51,897 bases of DNA from Scytonema sp. UIC 10036 (GTDB lineage Bacteria > Cyanobacteriota > Cyanobacteriia > Cyanobacteriales > Nostocaceae): assembly GCF_009725235.1 (NCBI RefSeq), contig NZ_WJFC01000086.1, positions 1-51,897 of the forward strand. Direction: 5' to 3'. The position numbers and the translations under genes were made by a program. Shown in pieces: positions 8,772 to 17,226 of this stretch; positions within the stretch are counted from its first letter, which is position 1; the number at the start of each line of letters is the position of its first letter. The notes below the pieces were generated by a model, which had not been told where the DNA came from, did no database searches, and was given only the letters and a program-made list of their open reading frames with translations.

Positions 8772-9335
8772 TTAAAACTCCACATTTTCATATAAGTCGG
8801 CGATTGTGGCTTCAAAGTCAAGACTGTGTAGTCGAAATGATTTATTTTCTGCTGTGTAAGATTGCAAAACCCACAATCCCTCGTCATTCCGGCGAAAACA
8901 CTCGACTCGCTGACGTTTGGTGTTAATTAAAACGTATTCTTTGAGAGTTTCTAAGGTTTGATAGTCAGCAAATTTGTCTCCGCGATCGAAGGCTTCGGTA
9001 GAATCAGATAAAACTTCCACAATTAAACAGGGAAATCTTTTGTAAGCCGGGGTTTCCCTGTCTCGTTGGTCGCAAGTCACCATGACATCAGGATAGTAAT
9101 ATCGATTTAAAGATTCGATACGCGCCTTCATGTCCGTGATATAAACACGACAGCCCGTACCACGTACATCATTTCGGAGGAGTGCAAACAGGTTCCCAGC
9201 AACAGTAACATGGGGGTCAAGCGCCCCAGCCATTGCGTAGACATAGCCGTCAATGTACTCGTGTTTGATATCACTTTTTTCCTCCATTTGGAGGTATTCC
9301 TCAGGAGTGAGGTACATTTCAGGTGAAGCTACCAT
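8772..9335 (-). CDS. Uma2 family (DUF820) restriction-endonuclease-fold protein, copy 2
   Basis: Also 187 residues, with the same family features as the downstream copy: the EYIDGYVYAMAG segment, YYPDVMVTCD and VEVLSDSTEAFDRG. It is the promoter-proximal gene of the tandem pair. Compared with the other copy it has M for I in LTPEEYLQMEEK, and a divergent end (SYTAENKSFRLHSLDFEATIADLYENVEF). All core residues of the predicted nuclease are kept in both, so both may be active. The ATG at 9335 is the only sensible start. Confidence 0.85.
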   Translation of the reverse strand: MVASPEMYLTPEEYLQMEEKSDIKHEYIDGYVYAMAGALDPHVTVAGNLFALLRNDVRGTGCRVYITDMKARIESLNRYYYPDVMVTCDQRDRETPAYKRFPCLIVEVLSDSTEAFDRGDKFADYQTLETLKEYVLINTKRQRVECFRRNDEGLWVLQSYTAENKSFRLHSLDFEATIADLYENVEF

Positions 9336-9374
9336 AATTTAAGCCCAAATCTGTTTTTGCATTTTAAAACTTTC

Positions 9375-11063
9375 TTAAGCTGGATAAATTCGCAAGCGAC
9401 GAAAAGGTTCTTCACCAAAACTTTGCGATTTGAGATTGTACCTTTCGACTAGTTCGTGTTGCATGGCACGAACTTTTGCAGAACGGGGAAGTAATTCCAC
9501 AGGCTGTTTCTTGGGAATTACAATTTCCTCTACAGCAAGTCTAGCTTCTTCTAATGCGTCAATTTCATCATCTTCACGAACACTTCGGGCAAACCGATTG
9601 GGTTCGGGTTCATCGTCTATACTCGGTTCTTCCATACCCAATACCTGTTGTAAACTAGTGGTAATTTGAGTGTAGGAGTTGGCTTTTAGGGTATACACGG
9701 GTACCTGATGCTCTTCTGCCATGCGCCTGAGATTTGTGTGTTTTCTCGCATGCGATCGCAGTGCCAAAATTGCATCAGCTCTATTAATATCCTTTGTCAA
9801 AACTACTGGCAAGTTGAGTTCGCGAATCACCGTTTCCAATTGATGGTAACTAACACCATAAGGGTAAAGGTGGCACAGTTCATCTTCGTCAAGCGAATCT
9901 AGTTTGTCCCCTAAGAACTGTTGGGGTAACTTGGAGGATGTGTTTGAGGAGAATTCCAATTCTAATTCCCCTGAAAATCCATCTTTATTTTGGGTTTGAG
10001 AAAAAGGTAGTATCTTTCCAGCCCTTTGTCGCTTTTGGGATTGTTGGGAGAAGTTCAGACTAGAAACACTAGGTGACTCCCGCGTAATTGTTACCTGACC
10101 ATTTTCATTAACAGTTCTAACTTCTGGATTCGGCTGATGTCCTCTTAATAAACTATCTACAGTATCAGCGACACTTCTATGGACGACCCAACGTTGTCGC
10201 TCTAACATTTCTACTGCAATATCAAAAGTAGGGGGAGCCTTTCTTTCCAAAACTGTTTTCTGAGTCCGTCGCCTTCTTGCTTCTTCATCGCCCAATGTGA
10301 CAGATTGAATTCCACCAACTAAATCGGACAGAGTGGGGTTTTTAATGAGGTTTTCAATTTCATTACCGTGAGCAGTTCCTACAAGTTGTACCCCACGTTC
10401 GGCAATAGTACGGGCAGCTGAAGCTTCCAATTCCGTACCAATTTCATCAATTACAATGACTTCAGGCATATGGTTTTCCACTGCCTCAATCATCACTTGA
10501 TGCTGAAGTTCTGGACGCCCTACTTGCATGCGTCTTGCGCGACCAATTGCTGGATGAGGTACATCTCCATCGCCAGCGATTTCATTAGAGGTATCAATTA
10601 TTACGACTCGTTTATGAAAATCATCAGCTAACACGCGAGCAATTTCTCGCAAAGCTGTTGTTTTACCAACCCCTGGACGACCCAACATGAGAATTGATTG
10701 ACCGCTTTCCACCAAGTCACGGATGATGTGAATTGTGCCATATATTGCTCGACCTACACGGCAAGTCAGACCGATAATATCTCCTGTGCGGTTTCTGATG
10801 GCGCTGATGCGGTGTAGAGTTTGTTCAATTCCCGCACGGTTATCTCCGCCAAACTCTCCTACCCTTTGAACGCAATAGTTGAGATGTGCTCGGGTAACTG
10901 CTGTTTCCGAAAGATACTCTGCTTGATGGGGAAACCGTGCTTCCGGACGCCGACCCAAGTCCAAAACGATTTCAATTAAATTATCGCGCTGTGGATGTTG
11001 TTGTGCAACCTGTTGAATTTCTGGCGGCAAAATCTCCAGTAATTTTTGGAGATCGTCTGTCAT
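9375..11063 (-). CDS. Ycf45-type AAA ATPase with R3H nucleic-acid-binding domain
   Basis: A 562-residue cytosolic ATPase of the Ycf45/SpoIIIAA-like class found across cyanobacteria and in some plastids; its function is not defined. The Walker A motif GRPGVGKTT is at residues 128-136 and the Walker B segment PEVIVIDEIGTE at about 200-211. Between them is the DTSNEIAGDGDVPHPAIG loop. A second alpha/beta domain (RADAILALRSHARKHTNLRRMA) follows after a Ser/Gln-rich linker. The C-terminus (EEARLAVEEIV to YNLKSQSFGEEPFRRLRIYPA) has the R3H-like pattern expected for single-stranded nucleic acid binding. The start at 11063 (MTDDLQ) is chosen over an ATG two codons upstream because TDDLQKLLEILPP is the usual beginning. 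Single gene, 39 bases upstream of the Uma2 pair. Confidence 0.9.
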   Translation of the reverse strand: MTDDLQKLLEILPPEIQQVAQQHPQRDNLIEIVLDLGRRPEARFPHQAEYLSETAVTRAHLNYCVQRVGEFGGDNRAGIEQTLHRISAIRNRTGDIIGLTCRVGRAIYGTIHIIRDLVESGQSILMLGRPGVGKTTALREIARVLADDFHKRVVIIDTSNEIAGDGDVPHPAIGRARRMQVGRPELQHQVMIEAVENHMPEVIVIDEIGTELEASAARTIAERGVQLVGTAHGNEIENLIKNPTLSDLVGGIQSVTLGDEEARRRRTQKTVLERKAPPTFDIAVEMLERQRWVVHRSVADTVDSLLRGHQPNPEVRTVNENGQVTITRESPSVSSLNFSQQSQKRQRAGKILPFSQTQNKDGFSGELELEFSSNTSSKLPQQFLGDKLDSLDEDELCHLYPYGVSYHQLETVIRELNLPVVLTKDINRADAILALRSHARKHTNLRRMAEEHQVPVYTLKANSYTQITTSLQQVLGMEEPSIDDEPEPNRFARSVREDDEIDALEEARLAVEEIVIPKKQPVELLPRSAKVRAMQHELVERYNLKSQSFGEEPFRRLRIYPA

Positions 11064-11101
11064 ATACATAGTTTTAACGTTCTTTTAACAAAGATAGTCT
11101 C

Positions 11102-11346
11102 AGATCCCCGACAACTCCTGCGGGTACAGCTGGTCAATGGGGGTGAAACCCCTCATCTGTACTCTCTCGTTCCCAGGTTCTACCTGGGAATGCAGTCAGC
11201 GAGGCTCCGCCTCGCTTACCTAGTTGCACACTGGAGGCGGAACCTCCCTAAGGCATTCCCAGCCTTAGGTTGGGAACGAGGTTGGGGGTTTGATCCATCA
11301 AGAGCCAGCTGCATCTGTAGAAATTGTCGGGGATCTTGCAACCTCT
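11102..11346. mobile_element. MITE-like element with 13-bp perfect terminal inverted repeats
   Basis: Ends are AGATCCCCGACAA at 11102-11114 and its exact reverse complement at 11334-11346. A CAGCTGG/CCAGCTG pair lies just inside the ends and a pair of CTCGTTCCCAGG-like arms further in (about 11167 and 11279). The centre carries GAGGCTCCGCCTC palindromes. It is nearly self-complementary over 245 bases, encodes no protein and shares its core with copies at 2881-2930 and 49505-49611. These are the properties of a non-autonomous mobile element. No target-site duplication could be defined with confidence. Confidence 0.7.
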
Positions 11347-11789
11347 TACAATCAATGTGTTAACAGTGAGCAGTAACCAATAAGTAGTGACCAGTTTCTA
11401 GTTAATATTTTAAAACTTTCATATGTATTAACTACACTTCTAATTTATATTTTGACAAGGACAATTTTTTGTTCTTTTGCGGAAACTACGAATCTATAGG
11501 TAGTATTTTCCTTACTACTAGGGTTTACACTTTATTAACCTAATAGCTTGTATTATCGTAGCATAAATAATACAAAACGGTGAATTTTTGTAAAATTCAC
11601 TGAATTTTATTTCCTCCTTTAAGGAGATTTAGGGAGGCGCGAGCCTTAACTGAACCGTATTGGTGCATAACTCAACTCAAGTGCGACCTTACCTATTAGG
11701 CTAGTAAGGGGAATTAGTTACAGTGAAAACTCCACACACTTCCGCTTGGCGGTGAGGCATGGGGCTTATGCTTGGTTTTAGCTAAAATT
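11347..11789. other. Intergenic region upstream of the monooxygenase
   Basis: An AT-rich stretch with one candidate hairpin near 11570-11605 (AAAACGGTGAATTTTTG and AAAATTCACTG pair partly). A GC-richer block at 11610-11770 contains CCTCCTTTAAGGAG. No gene, tRNA or conserved regulatory RNA recognised. Confidence 0.4.
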
Positions 11790-13106
11790 ATGATTAAGAA
11801 AGTAGTTATCATTGGCGCTGGACCTAGCGGTCTTTTACTTGCACACTATTTGTTACGTCGTGGAAAAAAATACCAAATCGAAATTTACGAACGTCGCGGT
11901 GACCCCCAGTTGGTTTCGTTTCCTAAATACAGAACTTATTCTCTGGCACTTTCGCCCAGGGGAATCAATGCTTTGAGAAACATTCTCGGTCTTGAGGAAG
12001 CTGTTAGGGCTGTGAGTGTGGAAGTGGCGGGAACTGTCATTCACCGAAAAAACGGTAAAACTGTATTTAGACGTATCAAAACCCCTCAACTGACTCTCGA
12101 TCGCACTAATTTAGCGATCGCAATCCTACAAAATCTTGCTTCTAGTTACGACAATAGTCGTGTAAAAATTCATTTTAATTCTAAATGCACTCACGTAGAT
12201 TTTACTGCCAAGAGAGTCACATTTGAAAGTCACTCTATCGGACAAGCTGAGTTTAGATACGTAAATTACGATTTGCTTATCGGTGCAGATGGAGCCAGTT
12301 CTGTAGTTAGAGAGGAGTTACTCAAGACCGATGGTTTTAAGTATCAGCAAACATGCTTTTATAAAGACTATAAATCAATTTTTCTGTCTCCGACTGATGC
12401 CGAGTCAAAAATTCAGCTTCAACCCGGTAATTTGCATTCATGGAGACTCAGACTCAACAATGCAACTAACTTATTGTTGCTTTATCAACTTGATGGAAGC
12501 TGGAGTGGGGTACTTAATTTTCCTCATGATAAAAATCAAATAGCTGAACTTTCTACCAAAGAAAAAGTTTTGCAATATTTTCACGAAAATTTTCCGGAAA
12601 TAGCTGGAGCGATCGCAGACGAAGAAGCGGAAGCTTTTGCATCAAGACCAATATCAAGAGTTGTATCTGTTAGTTGCAATCGGTTTCATCATGGTGATAG
12701 CGTGTTGATAATTGGAGATGCGGCTCATGCAGTACCTCCTTCTATAGGTCAAGGTTGTAATGCTGCCCTTGAAGATGTGGTGGTATTTGATAATCTTTTG
12801 GATGAATATTCAGATAATTTGGCAAAAGCATTAGAACAGTTTACTATTCGTCGCCAACCAGATGCTTGCGCTTTATTGGAACTGAGCAACTACACTTTGC
12901 CTTTATCTCAAAAGTTGTTTGTTGAATTTCTCATTAGAACGAGCTTTTCTACACTGATGCACAAAATATTTCCCAAACAATTTCAGCCTTTTCTTTTTGA
13001 TTTAATAACGGAAAGTACGGTTCCTTACTCAGAAATTCTAAATGATTACAAACATTGGATAACCAAGGTCAAAAAAACTAATGAAAAGGTTTTAAAGAAA
13101 ATTTAG
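11790..13106 (+). CDS. FAD-dependent aromatic-ring-type monooxygenase
   Basis: A 438-residue flavoprotein of the PHBH-like FAD monooxygenase family, with similarity in layout to kynurenine 3-monooxygenase; the substrate is unknown. The N-terminal Rossmann motif is VVIIGAGPSGLLLAHYLLRRG (GxGxxG at residues 9-14). The LLIGADGASSVVREEL segment is the usual DG motif that contacts FAD and NAD(P)H. GDAAHAVPPSIGQGCNAALEDVVVFDNLL near residue 305 is the second FAD-binding GD motif. The ATG at 11790 (MIKKVV) is chosen; a TTG at 11772 would add a non-conserved hexapeptide. It is followed 31 bases later by a small membrane protein gene on the same strand, which may share its transcript. Confidence 0.85.
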   Translation: MIKKVVIIGAGPSGLLLAHYLLRRGKKYQIEIYERRGDPQLVSFPKYRTYSLALSPRGINALRNILGLEEAVRAVSVEVAGTVIHRKNGKTVFRRIKTPQLTLDRTNLAIAILQNLASSYDNSRVKIHFNSKCTHVDFTAKRVTFESHSIGQAEFRYVNYDLLIGADGASSVVREELLKTDGFKYQQTCFYKDYKSIFLSPTDAESKIQLQPGNLHSWRLRLNNATNLLLLYQLDGSWSGVLNFPHDKNQIAELSTKEKVLQYFHENFPEIAGAIADEEAEAFASRPISRVVSVSCNRFHHGDSVLIIGDAAHAVPPSIGQGCNAALEDVVVFDNLLDEYSDNLAKALEQFTIRRQPDACALLELSNYTLPLSQKLFVEFLIRTSFSTLMHKIFPKQFQPFLFDLITESTVPYSEILNDYKHWITKVKKTNEKVLKKI

Positions 13107-13137
13107 ATGTTGTTGATTTTGAAAGGAAATTAAGAAA

Positions 13138-13455
13138 ATGCTAAACAAAAATATTTGCCAAAATAGAAAAACCTATAGAGATTTAAAGGAATTACGTGAA
13201 TCAAATTTGTGGTGGAATGGTGGAAATGAATGGGGTTCTTACCCGAAAAAAGAAATATTCCACGAACAGAAACAACCTCTTCAACAAGAAGAGAGTGAAT
13301 TTACGCGCAATAAACCACTGGTATTGAGCATTCTAGGAATTGTAGCTTTAGTGAGTGTCGCCGCGTTAGCACAGGCTGAAAAAATATCTCACAGTTTAGA
13401 GGAGGTTCGGAAAAATTCAGTTCAACAACTCCTCTTGATGAAGGATGAAAGATGA
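13138..13455 (+). CDS. Small single-pass membrane protein, unknown
   Basis: A 105-residue protein with a charged, Trp-containing N-terminal half (NLWWNGGNEWGSYPKKE). One hydrophobic segment follows at about residues 60-79 (PLVLSILGIVALVSVAALAQA), then a short helical tail. It begins with ATG at 13138 after GAAAGGAAATTAAGAA, a reasonable ribosome binding site. It follows the FAD monooxygenase by 31 bases. No family is recognised; given the spacing it may be an accessory of the monooxygenase, but nothing in the sequence proves that. Confidence 0.5.
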   Translation: MLNKNICQNRKTYRDLKELRESNLWWNGGNEWGSYPKKEIFHEQKQPLQQEESEFTRNKPLVLSILGIVALVSVAALAQAEKISHSLEEVRKNSVQQLLLMKDER

Positions 13456-14239
13456 AGAACCCCCAGAACGCAGTGGCTCTTCAATCTACCAATAACAAAA
13501 TTATAAAATTCCGTAAATATTATCCGGATGGCACGAATGGCACTTATTGCGCTGTAGTGCGATCGCGCCAGTAAAATATAAAATAAAGTTAAAATTTTGC
13601 AGCAACGCTGGCAAAAACTGAAGAGCGAGGAAAGTAGCGAGCTGTTTCAGGTGAGCGCCCGTACATCCATCAGGCATTAACTGCTTGTGAAGGGCGAAAG
13701 TAAAGTAACTTAAAGTAAATATACTTAGATAAAGTGAAATTTTGAGATTCTCAAACTACAATATTATTAAGTGGCACCAACTAGCTTTGTTTGAAGCGTA
13801 TTGTGGTGGAAACAAAAAAATCAAGCAGGAGGACGTAGCGACTTATAAGTAAACCTTGTCTTAATCTAACCAATAATCTTAATTTCGTATTTCACCGAAT
13901 TGTTTTACTGCTTGGAACACTGAAAACTCTAGAAGTCCTTATTTGATTTTTGAAATATATGTAAGTAGGGCTAGACAGCACAAAAACATGATTTGGTAAG
14001 CTCAGCCCTACCTACAGGACTTAAAACTTTTCACAAATCATTTATGATTCCTACAGTTGATTGTGAGCCAAACCAGTTTTGCTGGTAAGTAAAATAAGAT
14101 ATGCCTGGGGGAGAAAGACTTACCCAAGCAGACTAATGTTATAAAAAGTTCAGGAGAGAATAGTTAACTTAATGAATAACGTTAAAGGAGACTATATCTC
14201 TGAGTCAACAACAAACACGCTCAAGTTAAAAGTTCGCTT
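13456..14239. other. Long intergenic region with an inverted repeat
   Basis: About 780 bases with no convincing gene. An imperfect inverted repeat lies at about 13967-14020: GTAGGGCTAGACAGCAC on the left and AGCCCTACCTACAGG on the right. It is related to the palindromes at 50077-50129 and 37740-37790. The remainder is AT-rich. An ATG at 14172 opens only a short frame that does not join the downstream gene. Confidence 0.5.
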
Positions 14240-14647
14240 GTGCAACCTCAAAAACCAGAAAAAATAGATTTGAATACGGAATACCTTTGCCCCTGTCGTC
14301 GGCGGGGACGGTTAATTCCGATTACATTGACAGAAGCATTTGGATGCGATCGCTGTCCGCAAATATTCGTAGTAGAAGATAATGGATATGTACTGGAGCA
14401 GCTATCCACCACCTATCCATACAAGCGAGCTTGGCGCTGGACGGGAAATTCTTGGCAAGTTGTCCATCCTCGTTTGGGAGAAAACTATTTGCCAGTAGCA
14501 CTTGGCATAATATTCGTGCTAGTGATTATATGGCTACCACTAGCACTAAGATTGGCAAGTGGTTACAGCATTATTGCTTGGGCGATGGTGGCAGTTCTGT
14601 TGGCTATCCTACCAGCACTGATGGTCTGGCTCACCTACAGACGTTAA
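14240..14647 (+). CDS. Zinc-ribbon-like small membrane protein
   Basis: A 135-residue protein. The N-terminal part carries CPCRRRGRLIPITLTEAFGCDRC, a four-cysteine pattern (residues about 18, 20, 36 and 39) that could bind zinc. Two hydrophobic segments at about residues 82-102 and 107-131 follow. The start is GTG at 14240, the only start codon in frame after an in-frame stop at 14201; an AAGGAG at 14185 is too far upstream to serve it. It is followed after 11 bases by the proA paralogue, so the two are likely one unit. I believe it is a conserved cyanobacterial protein of unknown function. Confidence 0.6.
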   Translation: MQPQKPEKIDLNTEYLCPCRRRGRLIPITLTEAFGCDRCPQIFVVEDNGYVLEQLSTTYPYKRAWRWTGNSWQVVHPRLGENYLPVALGIIFVLVIIWLPLALRLASGYSIIAWAMVAVLLAILPALMVWLTYRR

Positions 14648-14658
14648 CGAGGCGGACA

Positions 14659-15921
14659 GTGGATGATTTTGATGATTACTCCGAACCAATAGTCATGAGT
14701 GCGAGACGCGCCTACCATGCTTCCTTGAAATTAGGAACAACAAAAGGCGTAGACAGGAGCCGCGCTGTGCTGTCAATGGCACAGTCGCTCACGCGCTCAT
14801 TTGACGATATTTTGGAAGCCAATACCCTGGATTTAGAAGCCAGCCGCGAAATGGCATTACCAGATTTAATGTTGGAATGGCTGAAACTGACTCCGAAACG
14901 GCTGGAGATGACAGTGGAAATTCTCCAGCGGTTGGGGGAATTATCAGATCCATTGCGGCGGGTTAGACACGCTGACTATCAACTAGAAGACTCACAAACT
15001 TACTCACAGTTAATGCCTTTGGGTGTGATAGCCTTTATTTATGAGGCATTTCCTGAGTTGGGAGCAATTGCTGCAGGTTTGTGCATCAAAACCGGTAACA
15101 GTATCATACTTAGAGGTGGTACAGAAGCAATTCATTCTAACAGTGCAATTGCGATCGCATTAACAAATGCCCTAGCTGATGTAGGTCTTCCAGAAGATTG
15201 CTTGCAGTTAATTACAAAAGAACATGGAACATCCATCAGAGATTTAGTCACTCAAGATGGGTGTCTAAACCTCGTTATTCCTTACGGGCGTTCTAGCTTA
15301 ATACAGCAAGTTGTGAGACATTCAACATCTCCAGTTCTTAAATCAGCGATGGGTAACTGTTACCTGTACTGGTCACCCAATGGCAGTTTAGAATTGGTGC
15401 GCTGGATGATTGTGGACAGTCAGCAAAGTGAACCAGATCCAGTTAACGCCATTGAAAAAGTCTTGATTCATCGCCAAGCCCTACCATCATCCTTTATTAC
15501 ATTGTGGAACAGTTTGAAAGAAAAGGGCTTTGAAATCAAGGGAGACCCCGAACTAGTCGATGCCTTTCCTCAATTGCAACTAGCAAAAGATACAGAATGG
15601 GGAACCGCTTACTTAACAAAAACAGTTGCTTTCAAATTAGTGGATAGTCTAGAAGCAGCAATAGCTTGGATTAACCAGTACAGTAGCGGTCATGCTGATT
15701 GCATCGCAACAGAATCATATCAAGAAAGCCGCCAGTTTGCGTTAGGAGTTAATAGTGCTTCTAGTTATATCAACGCTTCTCCTCGGTTTTCCCGAAATCC
15801 TTCGCGAGGAGATTCCGTCTTTTTAGGAATGTCAAACCAAAAAGGACATCGGCGCGGACTGATTAGCCTAGAAAGTTTGACAACTATGAAGCACATTGTG
15901 TTGGGTAATGGAAGATTTTAG
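14659..15921 (+). CDS. Gamma-glutamyl phosphate reductase paralogue (ProA-like)
   Basis: A 420-residue member of the aldehyde dehydrogenase superfamily closest to ProA, which reduces gamma-glutamyl phosphate to glutamate-5-semialdehyde in proline synthesis. Recognisable parts are PLGVIAFIYEAFPELGAIAAGLCIKTGNSIILRGG (nucleotide-binding region), LVIPYGRSSLIQQV, the SAMGNCYLY segment with the catalytic-position Cys, and NSASSYINASPRF near the end. Many core ProA positions differ (for example Tyr where GNCH is usual), so it is probably the divergent cyanobacterial paralogue and not the main proline enzyme; substrate unverified. GTG at 14659 is preferred as start; ATG at 14695 is possible. Confidence 0.75.
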   Translation: MDDFDDYSEPIVMSARRAYHASLKLGTTKGVDRSRAVLSMAQSLTRSFDDILEANTLDLEASREMALPDLMLEWLKLTPKRLEMTVEILQRLGELSDPLRRVRHADYQLEDSQTYSQLMPLGVIAFIYEAFPELGAIAAGLCIKTGNSIILRGGTEAIHSNSAIAIALTNALADVGLPEDCLQLITKEHGTSIRDLVTQDGCLNLVIPYGRSSLIQQVVRHSTSPVLKSAMGNCYLYWSPNGSLELVRWMIVDSQQSEPDPVNAIEKVLIHRQALPSSFITLWNSLKEKGFEIKGDPELVDAFPQLQLAKDTEWGTAYLTKTVAFKLVDSLEAAIAWINQYSSGHADCIATESYQESRQFALGVNSASSYINASPRFSRNPSRGDSVFLGMSNQKGHRRGLISLESLTTMKHIVLGNGRF

Positions 15922-15929
15922 TTGTTTGT

Positions 15930-15998
15930 TAGTGGTTAGTGGTTAGTTGTTAGTTGTTCAAAAAACTACTAACCACCAACTACTAACTACTAACCATT
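15930..15998. repeat. Heptamer short tandem repeats in inverted orientation
   Basis: TTAGTGG/TTAGTTG units run on the left (15930-15958), and their complements (ACTAACC, AACTACT) run on the right to 15998. The whole can fold into a long hairpin about eight bases after the proA-like stop. It also supplies the TAA stop of convergent desB. A bidirectional terminator role is plausible. Confidence 0.7.
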
Positions 15999-17067
15999 AA
16001 CCCTTATGATGGGTATAGTAGACCTTAGTTCCAGTATCCGGTACAAAATGGCAACTTATACAAGAACGCCACAATGAAGTGATAATAGGTTCCTCAGATT
16101 TGCGGAAATAGTCACCCAAGATAGGTTTAATCGCTTCAGTTGCCCTCTTTAAATTGTAGTGAGGGATGTTAAGGAATATATGGTGAGCAACATGAGTACC
16201 GATATCATGATGTATGTGATTGATAAAACCATAATCGCGGTCAATTGTTGAAAGCGCACCTTTGAGAAAAGTCCACTCTTCTTCGCGATACCAAGGAATA
16301 TCAGGTTCGGTGTGGTGTAAAAAAGTCACCAAGTCCAGCCACATGACGAACACAAGATAAGGTCCAACGTAGTATTTGAGCAACCACATCCAACCCCATT
16401 GATAGGTAAGAAAACCAAGCAAACCTACCATACAAGTCCAAAGTACAGTGCTAGTGATAACATCCCATTTTTCCGAAGGTTTGAAGAGTGGGCTGTTGGG
16501 AGAAAAGTGAGAGCCTTCTTTATTTGGAGAACGTTTAAATAGATAAACTGGATAAGCCAATAAAAACAGATAATATCGGCCTATCTTTTGCTCCCAAGGC
16601 ATTGCTTTGTACTGAGATTCGCTTACAGGGTACCAACTTTCGTCATTATCTAGGTGAGCGGTATTGAGATGGTGAGTTCTATGGCTAATTCGCCAACCGT
16701 GATAGGGAACGAGAATTGGTGTATGGGAAAGATGGCCGATCAGATCGTTGAGCCATTTCTTTTTAGAAAAAGATTGGTGTCCGCAATCATGCCCAACGAC
16801 AAATAAAGCCCAGAACATTGTTCCTTGCATGACCCAGAAAATAGGCCAGAAAAACCAAGAATCCAATTGATGAGCAACTGCATAAAGCAAACTGATAATT
16901 AGGATATCACGGAAAAAGAAAAAGAGTGATTTTCCCACATTCGGCTGAAAGCATTCAGCTGGGATTGCAGCTTTTAAGGAGCTTAGGGTGAAGTGTAACT
17001 GGGCGACATTTTCAGATAGCTCACAGCTATTGTGAGTTTCAGTTGAATTGATGATATTGGTTTGCAC
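15997..17067 (-). CDS. desB: Omega-3 (delta-15) acyl-lipid desaturase
   Basis: Introduces the omega-3 double bond into glycerolipid-bound C18 fatty acids in thylakoid and plasma membranes, using ferredoxin as electron donor. The 356-residue protein has the three histidine boxes of the DesA/DesB family: HDCGH at residues 93-97, HRTHH at 129-133 and HVAHH at 292-296. Four or more membrane segments are visible. It starts with GTG at 17067. It is last in the desC-desA-desB series, 159 bases after desA. The DesB assignment over DesA rests on its gene order and the WYPVSESQYKAM and FLHHTEPDIPWY signatures. Cold induction is known for this gene class; no operator was seen. Confidence 0.88.
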   Translation of the reverse strand: MQTNIINSTETHNSCELSENVAQLHFTLSSLKAAIPAECFQPNVGKSLFFFFRDILIISLLYAVAHQLDSWFFWPIFWVMQGTMFWALFVVGHDCGHQSFSKKKWLNDLIGHLSHTPILVPYHGWRISHRTHHLNTAHLDNDESWYPVSESQYKAMPWEQKIGRYYLFLLAYPVYLFKRSPNKEGSHFSPNSPLFKPSEKWDVITSTVLWTCMVGLLGFLTYQWGWMWLLKYYVGPYLVFVMWLDLVTFLHHTEPDIPWYREEEWTFLKGALSTIDRDYGFINHIHHDIGTHVAHHIFLNIPHYNLKRATEAIKPILGDYFRKSEEPIITSLWRSCISCHFVPDTGTKVYYTHHKG

Positions 17068-17226
17068 TTTAATCTTGTTGTTAGGTGTTATCTGGTCTTT
17101 TACAAGGCAGTACTTTGCGTGCAGGTAAACAAAAGTTAACCTGCGTTTGTGTTTGCATGAAAGGTTTTCCTATCAGTTGTAATGATAGGGATAAGTAGGA
17201 TCGTTAGGGTGCCCTACTTTATCTGG

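Larger units (their letters stand above)
8206..9335. repeat. 566-bp tandem duplication of a Uma2 gene
   Basis: Two direct copies with an exact 566-base offset. Comparing them by eye, positions 8318-8718 and 8884-9284 appear identical over 401 bases. Substitutions gather in the roughly 110 bases encoding the C-terminus, with only a few at the N-terminus. The uneven spread suggests gene conversion of the core or selection for divergent tails, not a uniform recent duplication. Confidence 0.85.

Noticed and set aside
11046..11363. Open frame covering the 245-bp element
   Set aside because: It is made of the palindromic repeat and has no ribosome binding site or known domain.
14172..14239. ATG with a nearby AAGGAG as an alternative start for the zinc-ribbon protein
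   Set aside because: It is in another frame, and an in-frame stop at 14201 separates it from the protein frame.
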